A stretch of 50,050 nucleotides of DNA. It comes from Bryobacterales bacterium (GTDB taxonomy: Bacteria; Acidobacteriota; Terriglobia; Bryobacterales; Bryobacteraceae). Below are positions 17,032 through 26,896 of this stretch, piece after piece. Under the pieces are notes generated by a model. That model did no database searches. It saw nothing but the letters and a program-made list of their open reading frames with translations, and was not told the DNA's origin. Positions within the stretch are counted from its first letter, which is position 1, and the number at the start of each line of letters is the position of its first letter. The position numbers and the translations under genes are program-made. The DNA lies in contig JADZAF010000054.1 of the NCBI GenBank assembly GCA_020852755.1, positions 1 through 50,050 of the forward strand, written 5' to 3'.

Positions 17032-19508
17032 CACCTCTCACGATACGCAGGTTTCTCCCGTCTTGTTCCCTGGGGACGCAGTCCCATCAGGTCCGCCAGG
17101 CCCAAACGGCCCATGCCCAGGCTGAGGAGGTTGCCCCGGGCGGCCAGCACGATGCGGTCCCGCTCGCCGTAGACGCCCACCAGGTTCGGCTTGACGTCCT
17201 CGGCCAGCTTCTGCGCTTCGGCGTTCCTGGGCGCCACGATTCCCGCCAGCGAGCCGGCCAGCGACCCGACGTTCTGATAGAACATTCCCGAGAAATTGGC
17301 ATGCCGGTCCTGCGGCAGCAGGGCCATGAAAGCGGCCGACTGCGGCAGGGTGTTGCCGGCCGAGCGGTTCTGAATGGCGCGCTCGATGAGGCTGCGATTG
17401 GCCGCCGCCAGCAGGTAGCCGTCCACGAAAACGAAGTTCGCTTCCAGCCCCAGCTTGCCTTTCGGCAGCGTCATCCGGTACCACGTCCGGCCGCCCGCCG
17501 CTTCCTCGGTCAGGCTGACTCCCTGGCGTCCCTGGCGGGTTGCTTCCTCGCTCGCCGCCTGGACCATCTTGCCCATCGTCCAGGCCAGCCGCGAGGGATT
17601 GTAGACTTCCACGGCCAGCTTCCAGGAGGGCGTAGGCAGGGCCGGCCCGTCCACTCCGAAGGCGAATTCGCCGCCCAGCGATGCCGCCAGGTCGTCCCGC
17701 ACTTTGAAGCCGAGCTTGGCTTCCGCCTCGTCCAGTTCCTTCTTGAAATTCGCATCCGAGACTTGCAGCCGGCTGAACAGCTCATCCAGGATGGCCGCGG
17801 GGCTCTTCACCGCTCCCGCCGCCACCACGCTGGCGTCGGGCGAGAAGAAGTCCAGCGCCCGGATGGCGGCCGGCGCCGCCAGCCAGGAGGCCGGACCCTT
17901 GCCCGCATCCTTGAACGCAACCTCGACGCGGGTGTCCGGCTGCCCGCCCTTCTCCTGCTGCTCCAGCGTCACGTAGGTCAGGTCCGCGAACGGCAGGCCG
18001 TGCTTCTGGCCCGCGGCCGCCGGCGCTCCCTGGATCCTCTCCAGGTCGGCGCTGAAGAGCAGGCCGGTGCCGTCGCGGTAGGCCTCGGCGATGCGGGTGT
18101 GGAACGGCGTGCCGGCGAAACCTCCGGCTCCGCCCGCCACCTGTTCCATCACGGCCCGGTCGGTGGCGAAGATCACGAGATCGCCCTTCACCTGAATGTT
18201 CGCTCCGGAGGGCACTCCCATTTCCTTGTGCAGGAATTCCTCGATTCCCGGACGCTTCACCTCGGCCAGAAACACCGTGGCTCCCAGCTTGCCGGTGGGA
18301 CCCGCCACAGCCGCCATGACGACCTCATCGCCCAGGTAGTCGCTGAGGGCGCGCAGTTTCTCGGATACCCGCTCGAACTCCTGCCTGCCTTTGCCCTGCT
18401 GCCACCACTCGCGCAGGGCCGGGCTGGAGGCCACGCGGTCGCGGATGATCTCCTGGGCCTGGCCCAGCGCCTCGCCCAGATTGGGGATGCTGCCGTAGAC
18501 GGCGGTTCCGGCCGGCAGAAGATCGATCAGCCGGCTGCTGTAGCGCACTCCGGGCAGCTTGACTTCGGCCAGGTTCTTCTCCAGGGCCTTGAGTTCGCGC
18601 AACAGAGCCACGTGCTGCTCGGCGTTGCGGCTCCACGCGATCTCTTCCCGCACCTCCACCGGTGCGATGGCCGGGTTGGTGGTTACCTGGTCGCCGGCCC
18701 GCAGCACCTGCTCCCCGGCGGCCTGCCGCACCCGGACTTCGCCTTCCACCACCGATACCCGCGAGCCCTTGAGCCCGCTGTTGACACTGAAGACCGTTCC
18801 GGTCACCGCCACCGTGCAATCGCGCGCGGCCACATAAAGATGACCCGAGCGCCGCTTGGCGGCCTGTACGATGACGCTTCCCCCGGCCAGCCGGATGGTC
18901 ATATCCCGGCGTGTGCCGGCAACGCGCACAGCCGAACGTTCCCGCATCTCGACGCGAGAGCCGTCCGCGAGACGCAGCATGGCGCTGGAGTCTTTCGCCG
19001 TCCGGATCTCGACCCCGGCCGGCACTTCCACACCCGCCGTCAGAACCTCGCTGCCCTGGCCGGACACCCGCAGCAACCGGCCGTCAGCCGCTTCCACCAC
19101 GATCGCGCCGGAGCCGCCCGTCCGGTTCCAGACCGTCCAGGCCGTCATTCCCACGCCGATCGACAGCGCGGCCGCCATGGCCCATCGCAGGGCCGGCCGC
19201 CGCATCCATCCGGACGCTCTGCGCGGCATTTCAACGGTCTTCGCGGAAGCCGCCTGGAACGCCTTTCGGCAGGCGACGCACTCGTGCATGTGGTCCTGAA
19301 ACAACAGGGCCCGCGCTTCGGGCAGACTGCCCGCCCGGTAGGCCGGGATCAACGCCTGGAAGTCCGCGCATCCGCGAATGGGCGCGGCATGCCGCAGTTT
19401 CTCCCACACCCGCCCGGTGGCTGCATCCGCTGCCGCCGGATCCACCGCTTCGCTCCGGATCTCCCGGAGGGCTTCCTCAAGCCTGTTTTCCAGCCTGTCT
19501 TCACTCAC
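17031..19508 (-). CDS. Zinc-finger anti-sigma / FecR / DUF3352-like fusion protein
   Basis: Predicted 825-residue membrane protein with GTG start at 19508 overlapping the sigma-factor stop (GTGA). The N-terminus has an anti-sigma zinc-finger pattern: Cys47, then His73-x3-Cys77-x2-Cys80 in [13 protein letters not shown] (zf-HC2-like). One transmembrane helix follows (about 109-127). Residues roughly 190-290 match FecR-type domains ([18 protein letters not shown], then VVEGEVRV). The remaining ~500 residues have repeated beta-alpha modules ([41 protein letters not shown]) resembling DUF3352-type proteins. It should bind the sigma factor inside and sense something in the periplasm through the FecR and C-terminal domains. 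Regulated ABC genes follow directly. The size is far above typical anti-sigma factors. Confidence 0.82.
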   Translation of the reverse strand: MSEDRLENRLEEALREIRSEAVDPAAADAATGRVWEKLRHAAPIRGCADFQALIPAYRAGSLPEARALLFQDHMHECVACRKAFQAASAKTVEMPRRASGWMRRPALRWAMAAALSIGVGMTAWTVWNRTGGSGAIVVEAADGRLLRVSGQGSEVLTAGVEVPAGVEIRTAKDSSAMLRLADGSRVEMRERSAVRVAGTRRDMTIRLAGGSVIVQAAKRRSGHLYVAARDCTVAVTGTVFSVNSGLKGSRVSVVEGEVRVRQAAGEQVLRAGDQVTTNPAIAPVEVREEIAWSRNAEQHVALLRELKALEKNLAEVKLPGVRYSSRLIDLLPAGTAVYGSIPNLGEALGQAQEIIRDRVASSPALREWWQQGKGRQEFERVSEKLRALSDYLGDEVVMAAVAGPTGKLGATVFLAEVKRPGIEEFLHKEMGVPSGANIQVKGDLVIFATDRAVMEQVAGGAGGFAGTPFHTRIAEAYRDGTGLLFSADLERIQGAPAAAGQKHGLPFADLTYVTLEQQEKGGQPDTRVEVAFKDAGKGPASWLAAPAAIRALDFFSPDASVVAAGAVKSPAAILDELFSRLQVSDANFKKELDEAEAKLGFKVRDDLAASLGGEFAFGVDGPALPTPSWKLAVEVYNPSRLAWTMGKMVQAASEEATRQGRQGVSLTEEAAGGRTWYRMTLPKGKLGLEANFVFVDGYLLAAANRSLIERAIQNRSAGNTLPQSAAFMALLPQDRHANFSGMFYQNVGSLAGSLAGIVAPRNAEAQKLAEDVKPNLVGVYGERDRIVLAARGNLLSLGMGRLGLADLMGLRPQGTRREKPAYRER

Positions 19509-20080
19509 GGTCTTTCTCCCATGTAGGCGCGAAACTCTCTCTCGATCCGCTCGCGCGTTCTATGTACCGTTACCCCGATGGTTCCCTGCGAGGTCCCGAG
19601 CGCCTCGGCAATCTCCGCGTTGCTCAGGCCTTCGAAGAAACGCAGGGCGAAAATTTCCGCGGCCCGGGGGCTCAGCCTGGCCACCGTGCGGCGCAGCCAG
19701 GCACGGATCTCCGCCGAGGCATGTTCCCGGTCGGGAGCCAGGGAGGCATCCTGCCGCAGCACGGGCTCCACCTCTTCGAGGGGCATCAGGCGCTCCGCCT
19801 GCCGCGACCGCATCAGGTCCAGCGCGGCGTTGACCGCCGCCCGGTGCAGGTAGCTGCCCATGGTCCCGATGCTTGGGGCAGCCGCGCCCCGGCCCGCCAG
19901 GCGCAGGAAGACGGTCTGCAAGACGTCTTCGGCGTCGGCCGCGTTGCCGGTAATCCGGCAGGCGGTCCGGAACACCTGGCCGGAATGCTGACGGAAGACC
20001 GATTCCAGGTCGGCCGGCGTCTCGATCGTGCTTGCAGGCGCTGCTGCCACCGGTTGGCTGCCTCCTTGTTCTCCGCTCAT
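19505..20080 (-). CDS. ECF-type RNA polymerase sigma factor
   Basis: Predicted 191-residue sigma-70 family protein. Region 2 spans about residues 25-90 (FRQHSGQVFRTACRITGNAADAEDVLQTVFLRL), and region 4 with its helix-turn-helix spans about 135-185 (LSPRAAEIFALRFFEGLSNAEIAEALGTS). No region 3 or 1.1 is present, so it is an ECF factor. It heads the operon and is followed with a 4-base overlap by the zinc-finger/FecR protein, its probable anti-sigma factor. Start ATG 20080 has AAGGAG upstream. The target promoters are unknown, but self-regulation of this operon is the usual pattern. Confidence 0.9.
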   Translation of the reverse strand: MSGEQGGSQPVAAAPASTIETPADLESVFRQHSGQVFRTACRITGNAADAEDVLQTVFLRLAGRGAAAPSIGTMGSYLHRAAVNAALDLMRSRQAERLMPLEEVEPVLRQDASLAPDREHASAEIRAWLRRTVARLSPRAAEIFALRFFEGLSNAEIAEALGTSQGTIGVTVHRTRERIEREFRAYMGERP

Positions 20081-20209
20081 GAAGACGGCTCCTTGGGCTG
20101 GTTATTAACAGCCTTCCCGAACAACGGCCGGATTCCCCCAAAAGTTCCCGCCACGGAGAAAAAGTGAGAAAGCTTACACCCGCCTCCGGCGTTTCCGGGC
20201 CGCCTCGTT

Positions 20210-20221
20210 TACAATACTCCG
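20210..20221 (+). promoter_or_regulatory. -10-like box directly before the OFA transporter start
   Basis: TACAAT (20210-20215) is followed by six bases and then the ATG at 20222. No ribosome-binding site is visible, so a leaderless transcript is likely. I see no clear -35 hexamer. The rest of 20081-20209, between the two divergent genes, shows nothing else I can support. Confidence 0.35.
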
Positions 20222-21478
20222 ATGACTCCGGCCGCCGTTGCCGTCTCTTCCAACCGCGTCCGCTACGCCGCCGCCGCGGTGGTGATGCAGGTTCTGCTGG
20301 GCGTTCTGTATTCCTGGTCCATCTTCCGGGGGCCGCTGGCCCAATTGCACGGCTGGTCCAAGGCTGAAACCATCGCGCCTTACCGCTACTCCCTGCTGGC
20401 TTTTGCCGCCGGGATGATCCTGGCCGGGTTCTGGCAGGACCGCAAGGGGCCGCGGGTGGTGGCCAGCGCCGGGGGGTTCCTCCTGGCCCTCGGATGCCTG
20501 CTGGCCGCCTGGATCGGCGGAACGGTGAACGGGCTGGTTCTGGCCTACGGTATTGTGGCCGGGGTGGGGGTGGGCTTCGCTTACGTCACCCCGATTGCCA
20601 CCTGCATCAAGTGGTTTCCGGACAAGCGCGGCATGATCGTGGGCCTGGCGGTGATGGGCTTCGGCGCCGGTCCGCTGGTTTTCGGGCCGCTGCTGGAGGC
20701 GCTGATCGGCGACGATCCGTCCCGGTTCGCGGTGACTATCCCGCGTACCTTCCTGATCCTGGCGGCGATCTTCTTCGTGGGGGTGATCGGCGCGGCGCAG
20801 TTCTACCGGGTGCCGCCGCCCGGGTGGAAACCGGCCGGCTGGGTTCCGCCTCCGGGGCGTATGGCGCGGGGCGACCTCTCCTCCCGGGGGATGCTGGGCA
20901 CCTGGCAGTTCTACGCGCTGTGGCTGATTTACTTCCTGGGCACCTCGGTAGGGCTGACGGCCATCGGCGAGGCCACGCCGCAGTTGCAGGAAATGGCGCG
21001 CACCAGCGCCGTGATGTCGGCCGGGGCGGCGCTCGGCGTGATGAGTATTTTCAACGGCCTGGGCCGGCTGGGCTGGGGCAGCGTGTCGGACCGGCTGGGC
21101 CGCAAGGCCACCATCCTGGCTATGTTCGCGGTTTCGCTGCTGGCCTGCGTGGGCTTCCTGCGGACCGCCTCGAGTTTCTGGATGCTGCTGGCCGGGCTGT
21201 GCCTGGCGGCGTTTGCCTATGGCGGATACCTGGCGCTCATGCCGTCCTTCACGGCCGATTACTACGGGCCGAAATACGTGGGCGCCAATTACGGCCTGCT
21301 GTTTTCGGCCTGGGGCGTGTGCGGTTTCCTGGTGCCCGGGTACTTCGCGGGCATCATGGACCGTGCCCGGCTGGCCGGCGACCTCGCCTCGGGCTACAGC
21401 GAGGTCTACTGGAAACTGGCCGTCCTGGCCGCCGCCGGGGCATTCCTCACGGCAGTGCTGCGGCCGCCGCGCAGGTAG
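20222..21478 (+). CDS. MFS transporter, OFA (oxalate:formate antiporter) family
   Basis: Predicted 418-residue membrane protein with 12 hydrophobic helices. The N-terminus contains VLLGVLYSWSIFRGPL, the pattern of the first helix in OFA-family antiporters, and later GVGVGFAYVTPIATCIKWFPDKRG, which closely follows the family's characteristic helix-loop motif. A loop RLGWGSVSDRLGRK contains the MFS A-like motif between helices 8 and 9. Oxalate/formate exchange is the best-known activity, but many members move other monocarboxylates. Single gene; starts without a ribosome-binding site (see promoter entry). Confidence 0.87.
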   Translation: MTPAAVAVSSNRVRYAAAAVVMQVLLGVLYSWSIFRGPLAQLHGWSKAETIAPYRYSLLAFAAGMILAGFWQDRKGPRVVASAGGFLLALGCLLAAWIGGTVNGLVLAYGIVAGVGVGFAYVTPIATCIKWFPDKRGMIVGLAVMGFGAGPLVFGPLLEALIGDDPSRFAVTIPRTFLILAAIFFVGVIGAAQFYRVPPPGWKPAGWVPPPGRMARGDLSSRGMLGTWQFYALWLIYFLGTSVGLTAIGEATPQLQEMARTSAVMSAGAALGVMSIFNGLGRLGWGSVSDRLGRKATILAMFAVSLLACVGFLRTASSFWMLLAGLCLAAFAYGGYLALMPSFTADYYGPKYVGANYGLLFSAWGVCGFLVPGYFAGIMDRARLAGDLASGYSEVYWKLAVLAAAGAFLTAVLRPPRR

Positions 21479-21547
21479 AACCGGCGGCGCACGTTCGCGG
21501 CGTCCCGGCTGCCGCACTTCCGGCGTCACCTGGGTCGTCCCCGCGCT

Positions 21548-24500
21548 TCAGAAGTAGTACTTCAGCGCGAACTGAATGTTCCGCGGCCGCGTGGTCTGGC
21601 TCGTGATCTGCCCGAACGTGGACGGCGTGTTGGCCGCCCGCCCGGGAGGCCCGAAACTCACGTGGTTGAAGGCGTTGAACAATTCCACCCGGAAATCCAG
21701 ATAGTTGTTCTCCGTAACCGGGAAGCGCTTGCCGACCGAACAGTCGAACTGCGTGAACGACGGGCCTTTCTCCGTCCCCACAGCCGCCGTTCCAAACTGC
21801 CCGACGGCCGGATCCCCGTAAGCGCACTTGCCGTCGTCCAGCCCGGGCGCGCAGATCGTGTTGCCCGTCCCGAACCAGTTGTCAATCGACTGGTTCTGAT
21901 AGGTCAAAGCACGGTAGCGGTTGGCCCGCACAAAGCCCCTCACCGCCTGGTTGGTCTGGTCGCGGCCCAGGATCGTAACCGGAAAGCCGGAGTGGCTCAG
22001 CAAGATGAAGTTGCCGCTCCAGCCACCCAGGATCAGATCGGCCGCCCGGTTCCAGTCTTTGCCCCATGCCCGGTTGCGCCCGAAGGGCAGCTCCCAGCGG
22101 CCGCCGAAGTTGAAGTTGTGCCGGGCATCGAAGAAGGCAGGGCCGCGGTCCGACCGGCGGTCGTAAGCATTCTGCCAGTAGGCGCCCTCGCCCGCGATGT
22201 AGCCGCCGCCGCCGTAGAAGCCGCGGTTGTCCGTCAAGGTTTTGCTGAGCGTGTAGGAAGTGAGGAACTCGAGACCGCCCGCCATGCGCTTGCGCCCGGT
22301 AATCTGCAGCGCGTGGTAGTCCATGTTCGCGGCCGAGTCCGTGGTGGCGATGTTGGTGACTCCCGGCAGCGGCCCGTACAGCGGCCTGCGCTGCTGCAAA
22401 GGACGCCAGGTGTTCATGGGGCCGGGGTCGGCCATCGGCTGGTTGCCCTCCCGCGGCACCACCAGCTGCGTCCCTTTCTGGCCCACGTAGGCGGCGGTCA
22501 CCGATATGGTCGGACTCAACTGGTTTTCAAGACTGAGATTCCACTGCGAGTTGAACTGCGGCCGCAGGTTCTGCCCCCAGGCTCGCAGCTGGCCGGAGAG
22601 CTGCGAGAGCGTGGGCCTCTGGAGATCCGTGAAACCGGTGCGGATGTCTCCCGGCGCGGAAAGGTCGTAGGTGATGTCCGATTCGAAGAAGAACGGCGGA
22701 TTCAGCGGAAGCCGCAGGTTGGCCCCGGTGCCTTCCATGAAACTGGTGAAGGCGTAACCGGCCCGAATGACCGTTTTGCTTCGCGGGGTCCAGGCGAACC
22801 CGATCCGCGGCATGAACTGCCGGTAATACGGCTCGTACAACGCGCGGCTGTTGCCGTCTTTCCCGGCCAGGAGCAGCCGCCCGGCCACCAGGTCGATGTT
22901 GGCCTGCCGGTCGGCCACCTCGAACACGGGTTGGGTGAATTCCCAGCGCAGGCCCAGGTTGACCGTCAGCCGGCTGCTGGCCTTCCAGTCATCTTGAAAG
23001 AACAGCCCGGCGCGGGAATGGCGATGGCCCCATTTGCCGCCCAGATCGCCACGCCCCTTGCGGCTCAGTTGATTCAAAAGGAAGTCCGCGTAGGGCGTGC
23101 CCGTATAGCGCCCGTCAAAGACGAACAGGCCCAACACGCCGTTGTTCCCCGCGTAGAAGCGGTTCTGGTGAAAGCGAATGATTTGCCCGCCCATCTTGAG
23201 CAGGTGCCGGTTGCGCGCCCAGGTGAGGTTGTTCGAGATCTGGTACTTGTTGTCCCGCGTACTGGAGAAGCCACCCGCGCTGCCGACTGCGGTCAAGCCG
23301 TCTCCCATGTCGACGCTGCTGGCCCCGGAGATCGCCTGGCCTCCCGGAATGCCCAGCTTCTGGTTGCCGTCGGCGCCCAGCAGGCCGGTGGGATCCAGCG
23401 CCACATCGTCGACGCCGATCCGGGTGAAGCCCAGACGGAGTTCGTTCACGATGCTGGTCGTCACTGTGCGCGTCCAGTTGACTACCGCCGTATAGGTCGG
23501 GCCCTCCTGGCCGCTGGACATCTGGGTGGGCAGCACCGTCTGGCTGCCGCCGGAGCGGTAGGCGCTGCGAGAGAAACGGCCGGCCAGCAAGTCCTGGTCC
23601 GTGGCCCGCCAGTCAATCTTGATGTCCCCCTGGTCGTTGTCGGTCCGGTTGGCGCTGCGGCCCACAAAGTTGCTGGAAACGCCGATCCGCCCGGTGCCGG
23701 TCCGGTTGGGCAGGGGATAGAGCCGCGTGTCCTGGGCCAGCGCCAGCGATACCGGATTCACGATGCGGCTTTGCGGAATCTGGTTGCCGGCAAACGGCTG
23801 CTTGTTCTCCGGGTCCCGGATCACCACGGGAAACTTTGCGAGGTCGCCCGTGCGGTATTCCGCCAGCGCAACCGACGCGGTCCCGTCGCCGCTGTCCACT
23901 TCCCTGGTGCCTTCGTAATCCAGGAAGAAGAACAGCCGGTCGCGCCTGATAGGACCGCCCAGCGTGCCTCCGAAGATATTGCGGCGCAGCGCCCGCTTCC
24001 TGGCGCTGGACCGGTTGCTGAAGAAACCGTTGGCGTCCAGCTTGTCGTTTCGCAAGTACTCGAACAGGTTCCCGTGAAACGCGTTGGTGCCGCTCTTCAA
24101 CTGGGCGTTCACAACGGCTCCGCCCACGTTGCCGAACTCGGCCGGCGCGTTGCCGGTCAGTACCTTCACCTCCTCCAGCGCGTCCACGCTGGGCTGGTAG
24201 CCGATACGGTTGTCGATGGAGTCGTTGATATCCACGCCGTCCAGCAGGAAGTTGTTGGTTTGCTCGCGGTTTCCATTGACGTACGGCCGCCCTCCCTGGC
24301 TCTGAAAGCGGCCCGCGTTGCTCATGTTCTGAGGGTTGGTCGAGATGGTTCCTGGAATCAGCAAGGTCAGGGCCGCGAAATTGCGCCCGTTCAACGGCAG
24401 GCTGTCCATCTTACCGACGCTCAGTACAGCGCCGGTCTGCGTGGTCTCGGTCTGAAGCACCGGGGCCACCGCACTGACTTCCACGGATTCGGTTATCTGC

Positions 24501-24829
24501 CCTACCTCCATGGAGATGTTCACCCGGGCGATCTGGTTCACTTCCAGCCGGAAGGGGCCCAGAATTACCTTCTTGAAACCCGGGTTTTCCGCCGTCACCG
24601 TGTACTCCCCGATGGGCAGAAAAGGGAAATTGTAGACGCCTGCGGAGTTGGACTGCGTCGTGTTCGCTACGTTGGTTGCGGTGTTTGTCGCCGTGACCCT
24701 GGCTTCAGGGATAACCGCCCCGCTCGGGTCAGTGACAGCGCCGGTGAGTGCTGCGGTGATTGTCTGTGAATACCCATTCCCGGCAGATAACCACAGGACT
24801 GTGAATAAAAGAAGGAACCCTTGTCTCAT
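21548..24829 (-). CDS. Oar-like TonB-dependent receptor with carboxypeptidase-regulatory domain
   Basis: Predicted 1093-residue outer-membrane protein. ATG 24829 gives a good signal peptide (MRQGFLLLFTVLWLSAGNGYSQ); a GTG 30 bases upstream does not. Residues about 23-110 form a carboxypeptidase-regulatory-like beta domain (GAVTDPSGAVIPEARVTAT; FPFLPIGEYTVT), followed by a plug domain (VGKMDSLPLNGRNFAALTL) and a large beta-barrel ending in phenylalanine (NIQFALKYYF), as outer-membrane proteins usually do. Such receptors are greatly expanded in Solibacter-type Acidobacteria and often act in polymer-derived nutrient uptake or surface adhesion. No SusD-like partner is adjacent; the substrate is unknown. 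Confidence 0.85.
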   Translation of the reverse strand: MRQGFLLLFTVLWLSAGNGYSQTITAALTGAVTDPSGAVIPEARVTATNTATNVANTTQSNSAGVYNFPFLPIGEYTVTAENPGFKKVILGPFRLEVNQIARVNISMEVGQITESVEVSAVAPVLQTETTQTGAVLSVGKMDSLPLNGRNFAALTLLIPGTISTNPQNMSNAGRFQSQGGRPYVNGNREQTNNFLLDGVDINDSIDNRIGYQPSVDALEEVKVLTGNAPAEFGNVGGAVVNAQLKSGTNAFHGNLFEYLRNDKLDANGFFSNRSSARKRALRRNIFGGTLGGPIRRDRLFFFLDYEGTREVDSGDGTASVALAEYRTGDLAKFPVVIRDPENKQPFAGNQIPQSRIVNPVSLALAQDTRLYPLPNRTGTGRIGVSSNFVGRSANRTDNDQGDIKIDWRATDQDLLAGRFSRSAYRSGGSQTVLPTQMSSGQEGPTYTAVVNWTRTVTTSIVNELRLGFTRIGVDDVALDPTGLLGADGNQKLGIPGGQAISGASSVDMGDGLTAVGSAGGFSSTRDNKYQISNNLTWARNRHLLKMGGQIIRFHQNRFYAGNNGVLGLFVFDGRYTGTPYADFLLNQLSRKGRGDLGGKWGHRHSRAGLFFQDDWKASSRLTVNLGLRWEFTQPVFEVADRQANIDLVAGRLLLAGKDGNSRALYEPYYRQFMPRIGFAWTPRSKTVIRAGYAFTSFMEGTGANLRLPLNPPFFFESDITYDLSAPGDIRTGFTDLQRPTLSQLSGQLRAWGQNLRPQFNSQWNLSLENQLSPTISVTAAYVGQKGTQLVVPREGNQPMADPGPMNTWRPLQQRRPLYGPLPGVTNIATTDSAANMDYHALQITGRKRMAGGLEFLTSYTLSKTLTDNRGFYGGGGYIAGEGAYWQNAYDRRSDRGPAFFDARHNFNFGGRWELPFGRNRAWGKDWNRAADLILGGWSGNFILLSHSGFPVTILGRDQTNQAVRGFVRANRYRALTYQNQSIDNWFGTGNTICAPGLDDGKCAYGDPAVGQFGTAAVGTEKGPSFTQFDCSVGKRFPVTENNYLDFRVELFNAFNHVSFGPPGRAANTPSTFGQITSQTTRPRNIQFALKYYF

Positions 24830-24979
24830 TGAGTGACACCCGGTTCCAGAATGTATCACAGATGCGCGTCTGTCTTTTCTTTTGTTGCGCTTTCTATCTC
24901 TTTTTTAATCTCTCACTCGTCAGATCCGGCCGGCGCGAGCCTTCTCATTCGGGCTGCCGGCCCTGCTAGAATACCCGGC
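24830..24979. promoter_or_regulatory. Divergent intergenic region; -10-like box for the creatininase-family gene
   Basis: This 150-base gap separates the Oar-like receptor and the creatininase-family gene. A TAGAAT at 24967-24972 lies seven bases before the ATG at 24980, again suggesting a leaderless start. An AT-rich tract near 24880-24915 could hold the receptor promoter but I cannot fix it. Confidence 0.35.
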
Positions 24980-25789
24980 ATGCCGAAAGCCGACCGCCGT
25001 TCGAGGCGTACCTTCATCACTGCCGCTTCCGGCGCTTCCGTGTCGCTCTCCAGCGCCGCCGAGCCGGACGTCAAGGTTCTCTACGCGGAATTGCTGCCCC
25101 ATGAGTTCCGCAAGCGCCTGGGGGCCCGGCCGATCGCCTACCTTCCTCTGGGAACGCTGGAATGGCACGGCGAGCACCTGCCGCTGGGATCCGACGCCAT
25201 TCAGAGCGAAGGACTCATGATCGAGTGCGCGCGCCGCTTCGGCGGCATCGTCATGCCTCCCATTCACCTGGGCCCGGACCGCGGCCGCCCCGCCCCCGGC
25301 GGCGGCATGCTCTATGGAATGGATTACGCCGATTCGACCAGGCCTCCCCGCCAGCTGGACGGAAGCTGCTACTGGATTCCGAAGGGGCTGCATCTGCAGA
25401 TCGTCGATGCCATCCTGGAGCAGTTGAAGCGGGCCGGCTTCCGCGCTGTGTTCGCGGACGGGCACGGGCCGTCGCGCTGGTCGTGGGCGGAGAACCTGGA
25501 AGAGCGGGAGGCGCGCTACGGGTTGAAGCTGTTCGGCGTCACCCGTGACATTGCATCGCAGTGGAAAAGCCAGGTGGACCACGCGGCGCGCAACGAAACC
25601 TCGCTCATGATGCACTTCCGGCCGCACCTGGTGGACCTCTCGCAGCTCTCGCCGGACCGCTCCGTGGCGCCGGTGGGCGTGGGCGGGCAGGACCCGCGCG
25701 ACGCCGGCGCGGCCTACGGGCGCGAGTGCCTGGAAGCCTCCATCGAACTCGTGCGCCGGATGTTCGTCAAAGCGGGACTGCTGGCATAG
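24980..25789 (+). CDS. Creatininase-family amidohydrolase, Tat-exported
   Basis: Predicted 269-residue protein. ATG 24980 gives a twin-arginine leader (ADRRSRRTFITAASGA); the longer frame would bury that motif. The creatininase metal-binding pattern is present: Glu, His and Asp in TLEWHGEHLPLGSDA, then His in ADGHGPSRWSW and Glu in NETSLMMHF. Family members cleave cyclic amides or act in pathways of creatinine, formamide or cofactor (mycofactocin) metabolism. No mycofactocin or creatine genes are nearby, so the substrate is unknown. It converges on the arsenite permease gene with 12 bases between stops. Confidence 0.8.
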   Translation: MPKADRRSRRTFITAASGASVSLSSAAEPDVKVLYAELLPHEFRKRLGARPIAYLPLGTLEWHGEHLPLGSDAIQSEGLMIECARRFGGIVMPPIHLGPDRGRPAPGGGMLYGMDYADSTRPPRQLDGSCYWIPKGLHLQIVDAILEQLKRAGFRAVFADGHGPSRWSWAENLEEREARYGLKLFGVTRDIASQWKSQVDHAARNETSLMMHFRPHLVDLSQLSPDRSVAPVGVGGQDPRDAGAAYGRECLEASIELVRRMFVKAGLLA

Positions 25790-25801
25790 CCGCCGGCCGC
25801 T

Positions 25802-26887
25802 TCATGCCCGCTCGTAGGCGAACCAGTGCCGCGTCCTGTTGCAGGCCGCGCAGACCGAGAGCATCACCGGCACCTCCACCAGCACCCCGACCACGGTGGC
25901 CAGCGCGGCGCCCGAACCGGGACCGAACAGGGCGATAGCGGTTGCCACCGCCAGCTCGAAGAAATTACTCGCGCCGATCAGCGCCCCCGGGGCGGCCACC
26001 GCGTGCTCCACCCGCAGCAGCCGCATCAGCCCGTAGGCCAGCGAGGAGTTGAAGTAGACCTGGATCAGGATCGGGACCGCGATCAGCACCACGTGGAAGA
26101 ACTTGCCGGTGATGTTGTCCGCCTGGAAAGCGAAGATGAAGATCAGCGTGGCCAGCAGGGCGGCGATGGTCACGGGCGAGAATCGCGGCAGAAAGCTGTT
26201 CTCGAACCATGTCCGGCCGTGCCTGCGGATCAGCACGGTGCGCAGGAGGGTGCCCACGGTCAGGGGAATCACGATGAACGCGATCACCGAGTACAGCAGC
26301 ACCAGGAACGGCACCGAAAGCGACGAGGCGCCGCTCACCAGGAAGCGCACGATGGGCGCGAACAGCACCAGCATGATCAGGTCGTTGACCGAAACCTGCA
26401 CCAGGGTGTAGGCCGGATCGCCGTCCGTCAGGTAGCTCCAGACGAAGACCATGGCCGTGCACGGCGCCGCGGCCAGGATGATCACCCCGGCGATGTACTG
26501 GTCCGCTTCAGCGGGCGTGATCCAGGGCGCGAAGACGGTGCGGAAGAAGACCCAGCCGATCAGGGCCATGGAGAACGGCTTCACCAGCCAGTTCACCACA
26601 AGGGTCACCATCAGCCCCCTGGGCCTGCGGCCGACGCTGCGGATGGAGGTGAAGTCAACCCGCATCATCATGGGGATGATCATCAGCCAGATGAGCACCG
26701 CGATAGGAACATTGATCTGGCTTCCGGACCCGAATTCCATGCCGCGCAGGGCGTCCGTCATGCCTGGAGCCAGCTTGCCCGCCAGCACTCCGGCCAGCAT
26801 GCATAATCCAACCCAGAGCGTCAGGTATCGCTCGAAAACATTCAGCCTCTTCCTGGAGGCCGCGGCAGTGACAACGGTTTCCGCCAT
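25802..26887 (-). CDS. acr3: Arsenite efflux permease Acr3
   Basis: Predicted 361-residue membrane protein of the ACR3 branch of the BART superfamily with about ten hydrophobic helices. The functional cysteine lies in ILAAAPCTAMVFVWSYL, the helix-4 motif conserved in Acr3 proteins, and the N-terminus carries the ERYLTLWVGLCMLAG signature. It exports arsenite (and in some members antimonite) from the cytoplasm. It ends the operon arsR3-arsD-arsA-acr3, nine bases after the C-terminal ArsA frame, with a GAGGGA ribosome-binding site. Pairing an Acr3-type permease with ArsA/ArsD is unusual, as the well-studied ArsA partner is ArsB. Confidence 0.95.
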   Translation of the reverse strand: MAETVVTAAASRKRLNVFERYLTLWVGLCMLAGVLAGKLAPGMTDALRGMEFGSGSQINVPIAVLIWLMIIPMMMRVDFTSIRSVGRRPRGLMVTLVVNWLVKPFSMALIGWVFFRTVFAPWITPAEADQYIAGVIILAAAPCTAMVFVWSYLTDGDPAYTLVQVSVNDLIMLVLFAPIVRFLVSGASSLSVPFLVLLYSVIAFIVIPLTVGTLLRTVLIRRHGRTWFENSFLPRFSPVTIAALLATLIFIFAFQADNITGKFFHVVLIAVPILIQVYFNSSLAYGLMRLLRVEHAVAAPGALIGASNFFELAVATAIALFGPGSGAALATVVGVLVEVPVMLSVCAACNRTRHWFAYERA

Positions 26888-26896
26888 AGGAATCCC

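Noticed and set aside
21662..24769. Long plus-strand open frame opposite the Oar-like receptor gene
   Set aside because: It is a shadow of a high-GC gene: the translation has no domain or transmembrane pattern, while the minus-strand frame has signal peptide, domains and C-terminal Phe.
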